From CAWIXB01 sp963839955 (GTDB lineage: Bacteria > Actinomycetota > Actinomycetes > JACCUZ01), in assembly GCA_963839955.1 (NCBI GenBank), contig CAWIXB010000002.1, positions 42,628 through 106,627 of the forward strand: a stretch of 64,000 bases of DNA, given 5' to 3'. The translations under genes and the position numbers were made by a program. Below, piece by piece: positions 38,752 to 47,473 of this stretch (the stretch's first letter is position 1; every line of letters starts with the position of its first letter). The notes under the pieces were generated by a model that searched no databases, was not told where the DNA came from, and worked only from the letters and a program-made list of their open reading frames with translations.

Positions 38752-40164
38752 TCAGGCGAGGGGGAGGCCGGCCGTGGCCGCGAGCAGACCGAGGGCGGCG
38801 CAGGCGCCGAGGGTGCGCAGCACCGACCAACTGGTCCGGAAAACCAGGAAGAAGGCCACCGCGCCGATCGCGACCGCGACGGGGCGCAGCGACGTGAGTA
38901 CCGGCACGTCGACGCTGACCGGACCCCACGTCTGACTGGTCGTCTCATCGAACAGGGTGTGCAGCGCGAAGTAGACGGCGAGATTCGCGATGACGCCGAC
39001 GACAGCGGCAGTGATGCCGGCGAGTGCGGCGGACAGGGCGTGGTTGCCGCGCAGCCGCTCGACGTACGGCGCACCGACGAGGACCAGCACGAACGAGGGA
39101 ACGAACGTCACCCAGGTGACCAGCAGTGCGGCCAGAGTCGCGGCCACCCAAGGGTTGAGCGAGCCGGGGTCGCGGTAAGCGCCGACGAACGCGACGAACT
39201 GCACGACCATGATGAGCGGGCCGGGCGTCGTCTCGGCGAGGGCGAGCCCGCGGACCATCTCGCCCGGCCCGAGCCAGCCATAGACCTCGACGGCCTTCTG
39301 GGCGACGTAGGCGAGCACGGCGTAGGCGCCGCCGAACGTGACGACCGCGGCGCCGGAGAAGAACAGGCCCTGCTGCGTGAACACGCTGTCCTTGCCGGTG
39401 AGTACGACGGCAAGCGCGAGCGGGATGCCCCAGGCGAGCAGCCCGATGGTGAGTACCTTGGCGGTGAAGGCACGGTTGGGCTTCTCGGTGTGCAGCGCGT
39501 CGTCGGGAATGAGGGGTGGCGGGCCGTCATCCGCCGGCCCGTGACCGGTGGCGGTGCGCATCGTGGCTGGTGCCCACCGACCGAGTGCCCAGCCGACGGC
39601 CGCGGCAGCCGCGACCACGACAGGGAACGCCACACCGAAAAGCGAAAGCGCGACGAACGCGGCGACCGCGAGGGCCACGAGGGCAGGGTGGCCGAGGGCT
39701 CGCTTCCCGACCCGCACGACGGCCTGCGCGACGACGGCCAGAACCGCAGGTGCGAGGCCGGTGAACACTGCCTCGACCACGGTCGCGTCGCCGGCCCCGA
39801 CGTAGATGGCGGACAACGCGAGCAGGGCCGCCACGCCGGGCAGCACGAACAGCGTGCCTGCGACGAGGCCGCCGCGCACGCCGTTGAGCAGCCACCCGAC
39901 GTACGTCGCGAGCTGTTGGGCCTCGGGGCCAGGCAATAACGTGCAGTACGACAGGGCGTGCAGGAAGCGGCGTTGCCCGATCCACCGGCGTTCGTCGACC
40001 AGGGTGCGCTGCATGACGGCGATCTGGCCGGCCGGTCCCCCGAAGGTCTGCAGCGAGATGAGGAACCAGGCGCGGGTCGCGTCGCGGAACGGTACGACGT
40101 CACGCGGGTGCACCGGCGAGACGTCCCTGCTCACAGCCGCGAGGGAACCACGCCGCTGCGCCAC
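38752..40164 (-). CDS. chrA: Chromate transporter ChrA (two-domain form)
   Basis: 470 residues with two homologous halves of the CHR superfamily. The first half has LISLQTFGGPAGQIAVM and LSYCTLLPGPEAQQLATYVGW. The second has GAAVVTFGGAYAVLAYV and GLALAETTPGPLIMVVQFVAFVG. About ten to twelve membrane helices are predicted. It exports chromate, probably in exchange for protons or sulfate. The GTG at 40134 is an alternative start ten codons in, and 40164 is less certain. Confidence 0.88.
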   Translation of the reverse strand: MAQRRGSLAAVSRDVSPVHPRDVVPFRDATRAWFLISLQTFGGPAGQIAVMQRTLVDERRWIGQRRFLHALSYCTLLPGPEAQQLATYVGWLLNGVRGGLVAGTLFVLPGVAALLALSAIYVGAGDATVVEAVFTGLAPAVLAVVAQAVVRVGKRALGHPALVALAVAAFVALSLFGVAFPVVVAAAAAVGWALGRWAPATMRTATGHGPADDGPPPLIPDDALHTEKPNRAFTAKVLTIGLLAWGIPLALAVVLTGKDSVFTQQGLFFSGAAVVTFGGAYAVLAYVAQKAVEVYGWLGPGEMVRGLALAETTPGPLIMVVQFVAFVGAYRDPGSLNPWVAATLAALLVTWVTFVPSFVLVLVGAPYVERLRGNHALSAALAGITAAVVGVIANLAVYFALHTLFDETTSQTWGPVSVDVPVLTSLRPVAVAIGAVAFFLVFRTSWSVLRTLGACAALGLLAATAGLPLA

Positions 40165-40184
40165 CTACAACGGCGGGGGAGTCC

Positions 40185-40562
40185 TCAGCCGGTGGCGGCC
40201 TCGCCGTTCTCGCGCGCGACCTGCGCGCGGACGTCATCCATGTCCAGCCCCCGGACCGCCTCGATCAGCTGCTCGAGCGCGGGCTCGGGCAGTGCGCCGG
40301 GCTGGGCGAAGACGAGGAAGCCCTCACGGAACGCCATGAGCGTGGGGATCGACGTGATGCCGGCCTGCGCCGCAAGCTCGATCTCCGCCTCGGTGTCGAC
40401 CTTGGCGAACGCGATGTCGGGGTGGGTCTCGGACGCCTTCTCGAAGACGGGCCCGAACCTGCGGCAGGGGCCGCACCATTCGGCCCAGAAGTCGACCAGC
40501 ACGATGTCTTTGTCCGTGATGATCTTCTCGAAGGTCGTCGTCGTGGCCTCGATGGTTGCCAT
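40185..40562 (-). CDS. Thioredoxin
   Basis: A 125-residue thioredoxin with VDFWAEWCGPCRRFGPVFE (active CGPC), the buried VDTEAE and cis-Pro SIPTLMAFREG. A slightly longer acidic tail than usual follows (about 20 extra residues). It is a cytoplasmic disulfide reductant. GAGAGGACCC precedes the ATG. It is 20 bases upstream of chrA on the same strand, so co-transcription is likely. Confidence 0.93.
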   Translation of the reverse strand: MATIEATTTTFEKIITDKDIVLVDFWAEWCGPCRRFGPVFEKASETHPDIAFAKVDTEAEIELAAQAGITSIPTLMAFREGFLVFAQPGALPEPALEQLIEAVRGLDMDDVRAQVARENGEAATG

Positions 40563-40667
40563 GGGTCCTCTCTCGTGGGCGTCACAAGGGTCAACGCACG
40601 GGAGCCCGCTCTGCTTCCGCCCACCGCCGCCGGCACCGTGATCCGGGCGCTTGGGCAGACTGGTCCG

Positions 40668-41132
40668 GTGGCGAGGACGAGCGCGGGCGTGTTGGTCTAC
40701 CGCGGGCGTGGGGCCGACGTCGAGGTACTGCTGGGCCACATGGGTGGCCCCTTCTGGGCTCGCCGCGACGAGGGCGCCTGGTCGCTGCCGAAGGGCGAGC
40801 ACGGGCCCGACGAGGACCCGCGTGCCGCCGCACGGCGGGAGTACGCCGAGGAGCTGGGCCTCGAGGTGCCCGAGGCCGAATTCGTGGAGCTCGGATCGGT
40901 GCGTCAGTCGGGCGGCAAGGTGGTGACGGCCTTCGCGGTCGAGGGCGACTTCGACCCAGCCACCGCCGTGAGCAACACCTTCACGCTGGAGTGGCCGCCG
41001 CGGTCCGGGCAGATGCAGGAGTTCCCCGAGCTCGACCGCGTGGCCTGGTTCGACGTCTCGACCGCCCGCATGAAGCTGGTCAAGGGCCAGGTGGCCTTCC
41101 TGGACCGCCTGCTGGAGCGCGTCGGGTGCTAG
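40668..41132 (+). CDS. NUDIX hydrolase
   Basis: 154 residues with a complete NUDIX box GEHGPDEDPRAAARREYAEE ending in LGL. It begins VARTSAGVLVYRGRGADVEVLLG. The later LDRVAWFDVSTARMKLVKGQ suggests relatives that act on diphosphorylated nucleosides or Ap4A-like substrates. GTG at 40668 is the natural start; the earlier frame is antisense to the thioredoxin gene. The substrate is not readable. Confidence 0.85.
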   Translation: MARTSAGVLVYRGRGADVEVLLGHMGGPFWARRDEGAWSLPKGEHGPDEDPRAAARREYAEELGLEVPEAEFVELGSVRQSGGKVVTAFAVEGDFDPATAVSNTFTLEWPPRSGQMQEFPELDRVAWFDVSTARMKLVKGQVAFLDRLLERVGC

Positions 41133-41263
41133 CCCTGCGACGGCGCTGTCTTACATTTGCGATTCTTTACCGTCACAAGGTGTCAGATCGGACAATCGCG
41201 GCGTAGCCTCCGCAGAGCCCGGGCCGCACGGCGTACGGGCTGACGGACTCTCAGGAGGCGGAA

Positions 41264-42781
41264 GTGCGCAAGCTCTTGATCGGTGCGGTCGCGGTGGCGG
41301 TGGTGGCCACCGCGGCACCAGCGCCGGCACAGGCGGTCGACGAGGTCAACACCAAGAAGCTGCGGGACGCGGTGACCGTCAACGGGATCCTCGCTCACGA
41401 GCGGGTGCTGCAGCGGATCGCGAACGAGAACGAGGGAACCCGCGCCTCAGGGTTGCCGGGCTACGACGCGTCGGTGGACTACGCCGTGAACCGGCTGAAG
41501 AGGGCTGGCTACCAGGTGCGGACGCAGGAGTTCACCTTCCCGTTCTTCCGCGAGCTGGCTCCCTCCGAGCTGGAGCAGGTCTCGCCGACGCCGACGACGT
41601 ACGAGTCCCACACGATGGACTTCTCCGGGGGTGGCGAGGTGACCGGCAAGCTCGTGCCCATCGACCTCGAGATCCCGCCGGCACCCGAGCCGCACTCGAC
41701 GTCCGGCTGCGAGGCCAGCGACTTCCCGCCCGCGTCGGCCAGCGCGCCCGAGGTGGCCCTGGTGCAGCGCGGCACGTGCTTCTTCGAGGACAAGGCCGCC
41801 AATGCGGAGGCCGCGGGCTACGACGCGGTCGTGATGATGAACGAGGGCCAGCCGGGCCGGCAGGAGGTGCTCACCGGCACGCTGGGTCGCCAGTTCGACT
41901 CGCCGATCGTCGGGACGAGCTTCGCCGACGGCGAGCGGCTCTACAACGCTGCGCAGGCGGGCACCACGATCGTTCGGGTGTTCACCGAGATCGAGTCCGA
42001 CCCTGCCGCGACGACCACGAACGTCATCGCCGACACGAAGGGCGGCGACAAGCACAAGGTGCTCGTCGTGGGCGCACATCTCGACTCGGTCGCCGCTGGC
42101 CCTGGAATCAACGACAACGGCAGCGGCGCTTCGGCGATCCTGGAGATCGCCGAGGAGATGGCCGAGCTCAAGGTCCAGCCGCGGCAGAAGGTGCGCTTCG
42201 CGCTTTGGGGTGCGGAGGAGGCTGGGCTGCTCGGCTCGGAGCACTACGTCGCCAACCTGCGCAACTGGCAGCTCGGGCGGCATTGGGCGAATCTGAACTT
42301 CGACATGGTCGGGTCGCCCAACTACGTGCGGTTCGTGTACGACGGCGACGGCTCCGATTCGGAGCCGGCTGGCCCGCCAGGGTCGGGCCAGATCGAGCAG
42401 GTCTTCACCCGCTACTTCGCCGGGCAGGGGCTCGCCAGCGCGCCGACGGAGTTCAGCGGCCGCTCCGACTACGGCCCCTTCATCGCCGTCGGGATACCCG
42501 CCGGTGGTCTGTTCACCGGAGCCGAAGGCATCAAGACCGCCGAGGAGGCCGCGGTCTACGGCGGCACCGCGGGCGAGGCGTACGACCCGTGCTACCACCA
42601 GGCCTGCGACACCATCAACAACGTCAACACCAAGGCGCTGTTCGAGATGGGTGACGCTGCGGCGCACGCGGTGCTGACTCTGGCCAAGACCAGGAGCGGC
42701 TTCTTCGAGGACGGGAGCCGGCAGGCGGCACCAAAGGCGAAGTCGTCGAAGCGTGGGCACGAAGGGCACGCCACGCGGTAA
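41264..42781 (+). CDS. Secreted M28 family aminopeptidase with PA domain
   Basis: 505 residues. Signal peptide about 1-25 (LLIGAVAVAVVATAAPAPAQA). A PA domain (about 125-245, with ALVQRGTCFFEDKAANAEAAG) sits inside the M28 domain. The zinc ligands of the family are visible: VGAHLDSV, NDNGSGASA, WGAEEAGLLGS, NFDMVG and YHQACDTINN. It removes N-terminal amino acids from peptides outside the cell. The tail is basic (KAKSSKRGHEGHATR). GTG start after CAGGAGGCGGAA. A strong terminator follows at 42804. Confidence 0.92.
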   Translation: MRKLLIGAVAVAVVATAAPAPAQAVDEVNTKKLRDAVTVNGILAHERVLQRIANENEGTRASGLPGYDASVDYAVNRLKRAGYQVRTQEFTFPFFRELAPSELEQVSPTPTTYESHTMDFSGGGEVTGKLVPIDLEIPPAPEPHSTSGCEASDFPPASASAPEVALVQRGTCFFEDKAANAEAAGYDAVVMMNEGQPGRQEVLTGTLGRQFDSPIVGTSFADGERLYNAAQAGTTIVRVFTEIESDPAATTTNVIADTKGGDKHKVLVVGAHLDSVAAGPGINDNGSGASAILEIAEEMAELKVQPRQKVRFALWGAEEAGLLGSEHYVANLRNWQLGRHWANLNFDMVGSPNYVRFVYDGDGSDSEPAGPPGSGQIEQVFTRYFAGQGLASAPTEFSGRSDYGPFIAVGIPAGGLFTGAEGIKTAEEAAVYGGTAGEAYDPCYHQACDTINNVNTKALFEMGDAAAHAVLTLAKTRSGFFEDGSRQAAPKAKSSKRGHEGHATR

Positions 42782-42803
42782 CGCTTGTTAGACCGGGGGA
42801 GAG

Positions 42804-42835
42804 GGGCGCGGCAGATCCTGCCGCGCCCTTTCTTC
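42804..42835 (+). terminator. Rho-independent terminator after the M28 gene
   Basis: GGGCGCGGCAG and CTGCCGCGCCC form an 11-bp perfect stem with a 3-base loop, followed by TTTCTTC. It lies 22 bases after the M28 stop and between convergent genes. Confidence 0.9.
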
Positions 42836-42860
42836 GTGCTCGCAGCGCCACGAGGCGCAG

Positions 42861-43157
42861 TCAGCCGCCCGCCATGGCGCCGACGACCATGAACGGCTCG
42901 GTGCCCTCGGCGACCTGGTCGGGAAGCGGGGTGTCGGGCGGGTCGTGGGACAGGTCTTCCTCACAGGCGAAGAACCGCACGAACGGGCGACGCTTCTGGG
43001 TCGACTGGTCGCGAATGGTGCCGCGCAGGACGGGATAGCGGTCCTCCAGTGCATCGAGGACAGAGGCCTGGGTGACCGTTCCCTGTACGTCGAGCGCCAC
43101 CTCACCGTCGACGTGAGCCAGCGTCTTCAGGTGCGCGGGAAGCAGGACGCGGATCAT
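42861..43157 (-). CDS. MoaD/ThiS-like ubiquitin-fold protein with C-terminal Gly-Gly
   Basis: A 98-residue beta-grasp protein. MIRVLLPAHLKTLAHVDGEV opens it, with VLDALEDRYPVLRGTIRDQ in the middle and a C-terminus ending GAMAGG. The final Gly-Gly is the feature that lets MoaD, ThiS and ubiquitin-like modifiers be adenylated and thiolated or joined to targets. Its ATG overlaps the stop of the propeller gene by four bases. No MoaE, ThiG or E1-like gene is adjacent, so a sulfur carrier or conjugation role tied to the propeller protein is possible but unproven. Confidence 0.85.
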   Translation of the reverse strand: MIRVLLPAHLKTLAHVDGEVALDVQGTVTQASVLDALEDRYPVLRGTIRDQSTQKRRPFVRFFACEEDLSHDPPDTPLPDQVAEGTEPFMVVGAMAGG

Positions 43158-44269
43158 GGCAGCGTCTGGACTTCCACGGAGAGCACGGCCGGCAGGTCGC
43201 GGACGATGGGCGCCCAGGTGTCGCCGGCGTCGGGCGAGGCGTAGACCTGGCCGCCGGTGGTGCCGAAGTAGATGCCGGACGAATCCAGCGAGTCGACGGC
43301 CATCGCGTCGCGGTAGATGTTCACGTAGCAGTCCTTCTGGGGCAGGCCGTTGGTGAGCGCCTCCCACTCGTTGCCGCCCGACCGGCTGCGATAGACCCGC
43401 AGCTTGCCGTCGGGCACGAAGTGCTCGGTGTCGCTCTTGATCGGGATGACGTAGATGGTGTCCGGTTCGTGTGCGTGGACGTCGATCGGGAAGCCGAAGT
43501 CGGTCGGCAGGTTGCCGCTGATCTCGTTCCAGTAGCCGCCGGCATCGTCGCTGCGCATCACGTCCCAGTGCTTCTGCATGAACAGCGTGTCAGGGCGCGA
43601 GGGGTGCATCGCCAGCCGGTGTACGCAGTGGCCGACGATCGCGTCCGGGTCGGGGATGCCGTCGGACAGCAGGCCCTGGTTGATCGGCAGCCAGGTCTCA
43701 CCGGCGTCGTCGGAGCGGAAGGCGCCCGCCGCCGAGATGGCGACGAAGATCCTGTCCGGGTTGGTCGGGTGGAGCAGGATCGTGTGCAGGCACATGCCGC
43801 CGGCGCCCGGCTGCCACTGCGGCCCGGTGCCGTGGTTGCGCAGGCCGGTGAGCTCCTGCCACTCCTTGCCGCCGTTGACCGTCTTGAACATAGCGGCGTC
43901 CTCGACGCCCGCGTACACGGTGTCGGGGTCGGTCAGGGACGGCTCGAGATGCCAGACGCGGTTGAACTTCCAGGGCTTGAGCGTGCCGTCGTACCACTGG
44001 TGGGTGCCTGTCTCGCCCTCGTACGAGAAGTCGTTGTCGACCGGCTCCCACGACGTACCGCCGTTGTCGGAGCGCTGGATCACCTGGCCGAACCACCCGC
44101 CTGACGGCGCGGCGTAGATCCGGTTCTGGTCGGCGGGTGATCCCTTGACGTGGTAGACCTCCCAGCCCGCGAAGTGCGGGCCGCTCACGTCCCACTTGTC
44201 GCGCTTGCCGTCGGCCGTCAGCACGAAGGCGCCCTTGCGTGTGCCGACCAGGACCCGTACGCCGCTCAT
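43154..44269 (-). CDS. BNR/WD40-like beta-propeller protein (glycosyl hydrolase/sialidase-like)
   Basis: A 371-residue propeller without signal peptide. At least four BNR-type Asp-box repeats occur: SDNGGTSWEPV, TVNGGKEWQEL, SDDAGETWLPI and SPDAGDTWAPI. It starts MSGVRVLVGTRKGAFVLTAD. The family is annotated as exo-alpha-sialidase or VPS10-like, but no sialidase FRIP motif is seen, so the enzyme name is doubtful. GAGGAG sits five bases before the ATG at 44269. It is coupled to the ubiquitin-like gene by ATGA. The two may form a working pair. Confidence 0.82.
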   Translation of the reverse strand: MSGVRVLVGTRKGAFVLTADGKRDKWDVSGPHFAGWEVYHVKGSPADQNRIYAAPSGGWFGQVIQRSDNGGTSWEPVDNDFSYEGETGTHQWYDGTLKPWKFNRVWHLEPSLTDPDTVYAGVEDAAMFKTVNGGKEWQELTGLRNHGTGPQWQPGAGGMCLHTILLHPTNPDRIFVAISAAGAFRSDDAGETWLPINQGLLSDGIPDPDAIVGHCVHRLAMHPSRPDTLFMQKHWDVMRSDDAGGYWNEISGNLPTDFGFPIDVHAHEPDTIYVIPIKSDTEHFVPDGKLRVYRSRSGGNEWEALTNGLPQKDCYVNIYRDAMAVDSLDSSGIYFGTTGGQVYASPDAGDTWAPIVRDLPAVLSVEVQTLP

Positions 44270-44512
44270 CCGCACTCCTCTGCTTCGTGACCTGCTGGTC
44301 GCAGCTCACCTCACCTAGTGACCGCAGTCCCTGACGAAACTCATCGCTCGCGCACCACACCGAGGCCGCTGACGTCTGCTGACACTAGACCGACGCGGAG
44401 CGACAGGGGCGGGCGTCTGGACCAGTTTCTGCTCCTCTGACTAGGGTCCAGGAGAGGGGGACAGACGGGCCGTTCCCCAGGTGGGGCCGGACGAGACCGA
44501 CTGGTTGCGGCG

Positions 44513-45014
44513 ATGGGCGAGGTCGAGAAACAGCTGAGCGCCGCGATGGTCGTGGTGGCTCCGATCGACCCGGCTCACCCGCACGCGCAGTACTGCCTGC
44601 GCGCGTACTTCGCCGAGGCTCGACGAGCGCTTCGAGACGGGCTTCGATCCTGGGCAAAGCCTGCCTGCCGACGAGGCGGAGCTGCGGCCTCCGGCGGGTT
44701 TGATCTTGATGGCTGCCCTGCGTGGCGAGCCGATCGGCTGCGGGGCGCTGAAGTTTCACGGCGGCGGTCCGGCCGAGCTCAAGCGGATGTGGGTAGCCGA
44801 GGCGGCGCGTGGGCTCGGCGTCGGACGCCGGCTCCTGAGCGAGCTGGAAACCCAGGCGGCGGACCACGGGGCGTCCGCCGTCCGACTCGAGACGAACCGG
44901 AGCCTGGTCGAGGCGATCAGCCTCTACCGGGCCTCCGGCTATGTCGAGGTCGAGGCGTTCAACGAGGAGAGGTACGCCCACCATTGGTTCGAGAAGCGAA
45001 TTGACCGGGACTGA
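44513..45014 (+). pseudogene. GNAT acetyltransferase with a single-base frameshift
   Basis: The first frame reads MGEVEKQLSAAMVVV and PHAQYCLRAYFAE. After about 44615-44620 the protein continues one frame over with LDERFETGFDPGQSLPAD, LMAALRGEPIGCGALKFHG, KRMWVAEAARGLGVGRRLL (the acetyl-CoA pyrophosphate loop, RGLGVG) and ETNRSLVEAISLYRASGY. One extra G in GAGGCTCGAC explains the break; GAG-CTC-GAC would be continuous. The second piece is open from 44700 to 45014. Either a recent mutation or a base error is possible; otherwise the gene looks intact. Confidence 0.75.
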
Positions 45015-45142
45015 CGGCGACAGCGACATCGCGGTCACCGGTCGTGACGCAGGGCTACCTAGGAGAGCCATGTGGCCGCGGCGAAGCATCAATCCGCGGT
45101 TGCGACAGACAACAGTCGAGCGAACTTGAGCGAAGCGACCCC

Positions 45143-45158
45143 GCGCGACGCGTCGCGC
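45143..45158. promoter_or_regulatory. Perfect 16-base palindrome upstream of a secreted-protein gene
   Basis: GCGCGACG-CGTCGCGC is fully self-complementary and lies 58 bases before the start of the 45216 gene, in its likely promoter region. It could be an operator. In GC-rich DNA such a palindrome can also arise by chance. Confidence 0.3.
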
Positions 45159-45215
45159 CGCTACTGTCCCGCTTCGATGCTTCTCGGCGGATCCGGGAGC
45201 GAATAGGGGGTTCCA

Positions 45216-45740
45216 GTGAGAAATATTCGTCAACGTAGGGCCACGATGCTGGCCATCGGCGGCGCCGCTCTGTCAACTGCCCTCGTGGGCATGATGATGA
45301 CCGGCCCGTCTGCAGCGGCGGACCCGCCCGGGAACAACGGCACGGTCAAGATCGACGCCGAAGCCTTCGACGACGCACCCAACAACGAACCCCACGTCGG
45401 TTGCCTTTTCCAGGTGGACTTCTACGGCTTCGACCAGGGCGACCTGAACGCCCACGTCACCTTCGAGGCGTGGCCGCCGACCGGTCCCAAGCAGGTCGTG
45501 CTCGAGGACGACGTCTTCATCGGTGAGGACAGCAACGCCGGTGGCGGAAGCACGGCGGGCCTCGACGCGTCGGAGACTTACATGCTGCCCCTGGCAGGCA
45601 TTGCGCCGCACCCTCAGCAGGGCCACCACATCAAGCTGACGGTCAACGCCGAGGGATCGCAGGGCGCCGACACCAAGCACAAGGTGTTCTGGGTGACCGG
45701 CTGCGAGGGGCCGCCCCCGACCGAGACTCCCGCCCCGTAG
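45216..45740 (+). CDS. Secreted protein of unknown function
   Basis: 174 residues. Signal peptide about 1-35 (MLAIGGAALSTALVGMMMTG, cleavage after SAAA). The mature part begins DPPGNNGTVKIDAEAFDD and has a beta-rich middle (CLFQVDFYGFDQGD, VTFEAWPP, KLTVNAEG). It ends TGCEGPPPTETPAP, with two Cys likely forming a disulfide. Longer relatives continue into a Pro/Thr-rich linker and anchor; here it stops right after the linker begins, which may be truncation. GTG start after AGGGGGTTCC. A terminator follows. Confidence 0.72.
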   Translation: MRNIRQRRATMLAIGGAALSTALVGMMMTGPSAAADPPGNNGTVKIDAEAFDDAPNNEPHVGCLFQVDFYGFDQGDLNAHVTFEAWPPTGPKQVVLEDDVFIGEDSNAGGGSTAGLDASETYMLPLAGIAPHPQQGHHIKLTVNAEGSQGADTKHKVFWVTGCEGPPPTETPAP

Positions 45741-45772
45741 GGGATGGAGCGACCGAGCAAGGACTGACACGC

Positions 45773-45820
45773 GAAAGGCCCGCCCCGGCGTCCGAAACGG
45801 GATGCTGGAGCGGGCCTTTC
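45773..45820. terminator. Bidirectional terminator between convergent genes
   Basis: GAAAGGCCCGC (45773-45783) pairs with GCGGGCCTTTC (45810-45820) over 11 bases. The flanking A/T bases on each side suit termination in both directions. Convergent genes end at 45740 and 45831. Confidence 0.85.
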
Positions 45821-45830
45821 GAGTTGGGCT

Positions 45831-46757
45831 CTACGGCAGCTGTAGCGTGGCGATCTTGTTCGCGCCCGGCATCGTGTACCAGGGGTTGCCGTTGCTGGCC
45901 ACTGTGACGCCGAACGGCGCGCTGCCCTTGACCACCTTTCCCTCGGTGATGACACCGGCGTTGGTGATGCTGGCGATGTTGCCCTTGAGCTCCTGCCCGA
46001 ACCAGATGGTGCCGTCGGACGAGGAGGCGATGCCGGTGGGCCCCGTGTTGGCGACCGGGAACACCGTCACGTTGTTGTTGTCGGCCGGGTCAAGGAACCC
46101 GACCGCCTGTCCTGCGAAGCGTGCGGCGAACCAGACGTTGCCGTCGGGCGCCACGGTGATGCTGCGAACCGCGGCCGTCGTGACGGTTCGAGTGACCGCA
46201 CCGGTGACGGCGTCGATTCGGGCGATGTTGCTGGAGAGGTCGAGGTTGGCCTGGGTCTCGGTGAACCACGCGTTGCCCGCCGCGTCCACGGCGACGTCGG
46301 AGGGGCCCAGTGAGTCGAACGAGGCAAACGTTCCGGTGGTGCTGTCGTAGCGCCAGACGACGTCGTTGTTGAAGTCGGTGATCCAGACGTGCGCGCCGCT
46401 GACGGCCAGGTTGCCGGCAAGTGCGTTGCTGTTCGGCATTTCGATGGGGCTCAGGAAGGACCGGGTCACGACGTTGAACCGCATCAGGGTCGGGTCGTTC
46501 GACGTGATGTAGAGGAGGTCGCCCTGGCCTCGTTCGATGTCGGTCAGGATGCAGAAGTTGCACCCGTCCGCCTGGCCAGGGGCGAACTCGGTGACATCGC
46601 CCGCCGGCGTGACGCGCCCGATCTGAGCCGGCAGGTTGGGCTGACTCTCGGTGAACCAGCGGTTTCCGTCGGCGCGGTTGGTGATGTCCCTTGGCTCACT
46701 GTTGGCCGTCGGCACCCGAAACTGCTTGAGCCTCGCCCCCGGTGCGGCGACCGCCAC
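45831..46757 (-). CDS. Virginiamycin B lyase-like beta-propeller protein
   Basis: 308 codons of a seven-bladed propeller with repeated GxxWFTE or VWF motifs: GNRWFTESQPNLPAQIGRVTP, AGNAWFTETQANL, DGNVWFAARF, DGTIWFGQEL and GNPWYTMPGANKIATL. Virginiamycin B lyase and related streptogramin lyases share this pattern. Their catalytic His positions are not evident, so an antibiotic lyase function is not claimed. The annotated GTG at 46757 probably is not the true start; a signal peptide lies just upstream in another frame. Confidence 0.75.
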   Translation of the reverse strand: MAVAAPGARLKQFRVPTANSEPRDITNRADGNRWFTESQPNLPAQIGRVTPAGDVTEFAPGQADGCNFCILTDIERGQGDLLYITSNDPTLMRFNVVTRSFLSPIEMPNSNALAGNLAVSGAHVWITDFNNDVVWRYDSTTGTFASFDSLGPSDVAVDAAGNAWFTETQANLDLSSNIARIDAVTGAVTRTVTTAAVRSITVAPDGNVWFAARFAGQAVGFLDPADNNNVTVFPVANTGPTGIASSSDGTIWFGQELKGNIASITNAGVITEGKVVKGSAPFGVTVASNGNPWYTMPGANKIATLQLP

Positions 46758-46822
46758 CCCCGTGGAGCATGTGAGTCTGCCGCCAGCAGTGCTGCCAGGA
46801 CGCAGCCCGTTCGTCGCGACAT
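46758..46822 (-). pseudogene. Displaced signal peptide of the VGB-lyase-like gene
   Basis: ATG at 46822 starts MSRRTGCVLAALLAA, a lipoprotein/Sec signal beginning, and then runs out of frame. Inserting one G in GCAGACTC (near 46775) would continue as GLTCSTGVAVAAPGARLKQF, joining the propeller frame and creating a lipobox-like LTCS. This is the cleanest case in the window of a one-base loss. Confidence 0.7.
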
Positions 46823-46897
46823 GAGGGTCCCCACCCCTGAGTTCAGCCGCACGAGGGAAGCCGCGACCGCTACTGACCGGCGTCGAATCTCCACGGA

Positions 46898-47473
46898 TCA
46901 GTGGAGGGTGGGTTGGTAGATGAGCTCCTTGATGTGACCATCGAGGGTTCGGTTCTCGACGAGCTCCAGGTCGAAGTCGGCCCCACCGTGGAAGATCGGG
47001 TCCTGCCCGGTCTGACCGGTGATGACAGGGAAGAGCGTCACCTGCACGCGGTCGACCAGCCCGGCGGCCATCAGCGCCCGGTTCATCGACAGGCTGCCGT
47101 GCGAGCGCAACGGAACCCCGGACTCCTCCTTGAGCCGGGCGACGACGTCGACGGCGTCACCGCTCACGACGGCCGCGTCCGGCCAGGCGAGGGGTCCTTC
47201 CAGCGTGGTCGACACCACGGTTGTCGGCAGGTTCCTCATCCGGGTAACCCATGCGTCACGCACATCGGACTTCTCGGTGCTCGAGGCCAGCATCTGCACG
47301 AAGGCGCGATACGTGTTCGCCCCGAAGACCATCCGCTGCTCCTCGTCGTACAGGGCGAGGCGGTGGTCGAGCAACTCGGGGCCTTGCTTTCCCCAGTAGC
47401 CGGTCCAGTCGCCGCTGGCGGCGCCGTAGCCGTCGAGGCTGGAAAAGACGTCGAAGGTGTAGGTAGCGGTCAC
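46898..47473 (-). CDS. Dihydrofolate reductase/RibD C-terminal family protein
   Basis: A 191-residue Rossmann-like reductase. YTFDVFSSLDGYGAASGDW is the family start, with RMVFGANTYRAFVQML, LPTTVVSTTLEGPL, GSLSMNRALMAAGLVDRVQVTLFPVITG and the C-terminal LELVENRTLDG. These proteins resemble the pyrimidine reductase part of RibD and often act as stand-alone NADPH reductases of unknown substrate. GAGGAGACGACGTGACC precedes the ATG. Confidence 0.88.
   Translation of the reverse strand: MTATYTFDVFSSLDGYGAASGDWTGYWGKQGPELLDHRLALYDEEQRMVFGANTYRAFVQMLASSTEKSDVRDAWVTRMRNLPTTVVSTTLEGPLAWPDAAVVSGDAVDVVARLKEESGVPLRSHGSLSMNRALMAAGLVDRVQVTLFPVITGQTGQDPIFHGGADFDLELVENRTLDGHIKELIYQPTLH

Noticed and set aside
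38632..39939. 435-codon plus-strand open frame
   Set aside because: It is antisense to chrA, which has clear CHR motifs. The product is charged low-complexity sequence typical of GC-rich shadow frames.
43154..44269. Sialidase activity for the BNR protein
   Set aside because: Asp-box repeats are present, but the FRIP motif and catalytic Arg triad are not recognisable, so only a propeller fold is claimed.
44385..45233. 282-codon minus-strand open frame over the GNAT locus
   Set aside because: The sense strand encodes GNAT motifs in two frames; the antisense product has no recognisable features.
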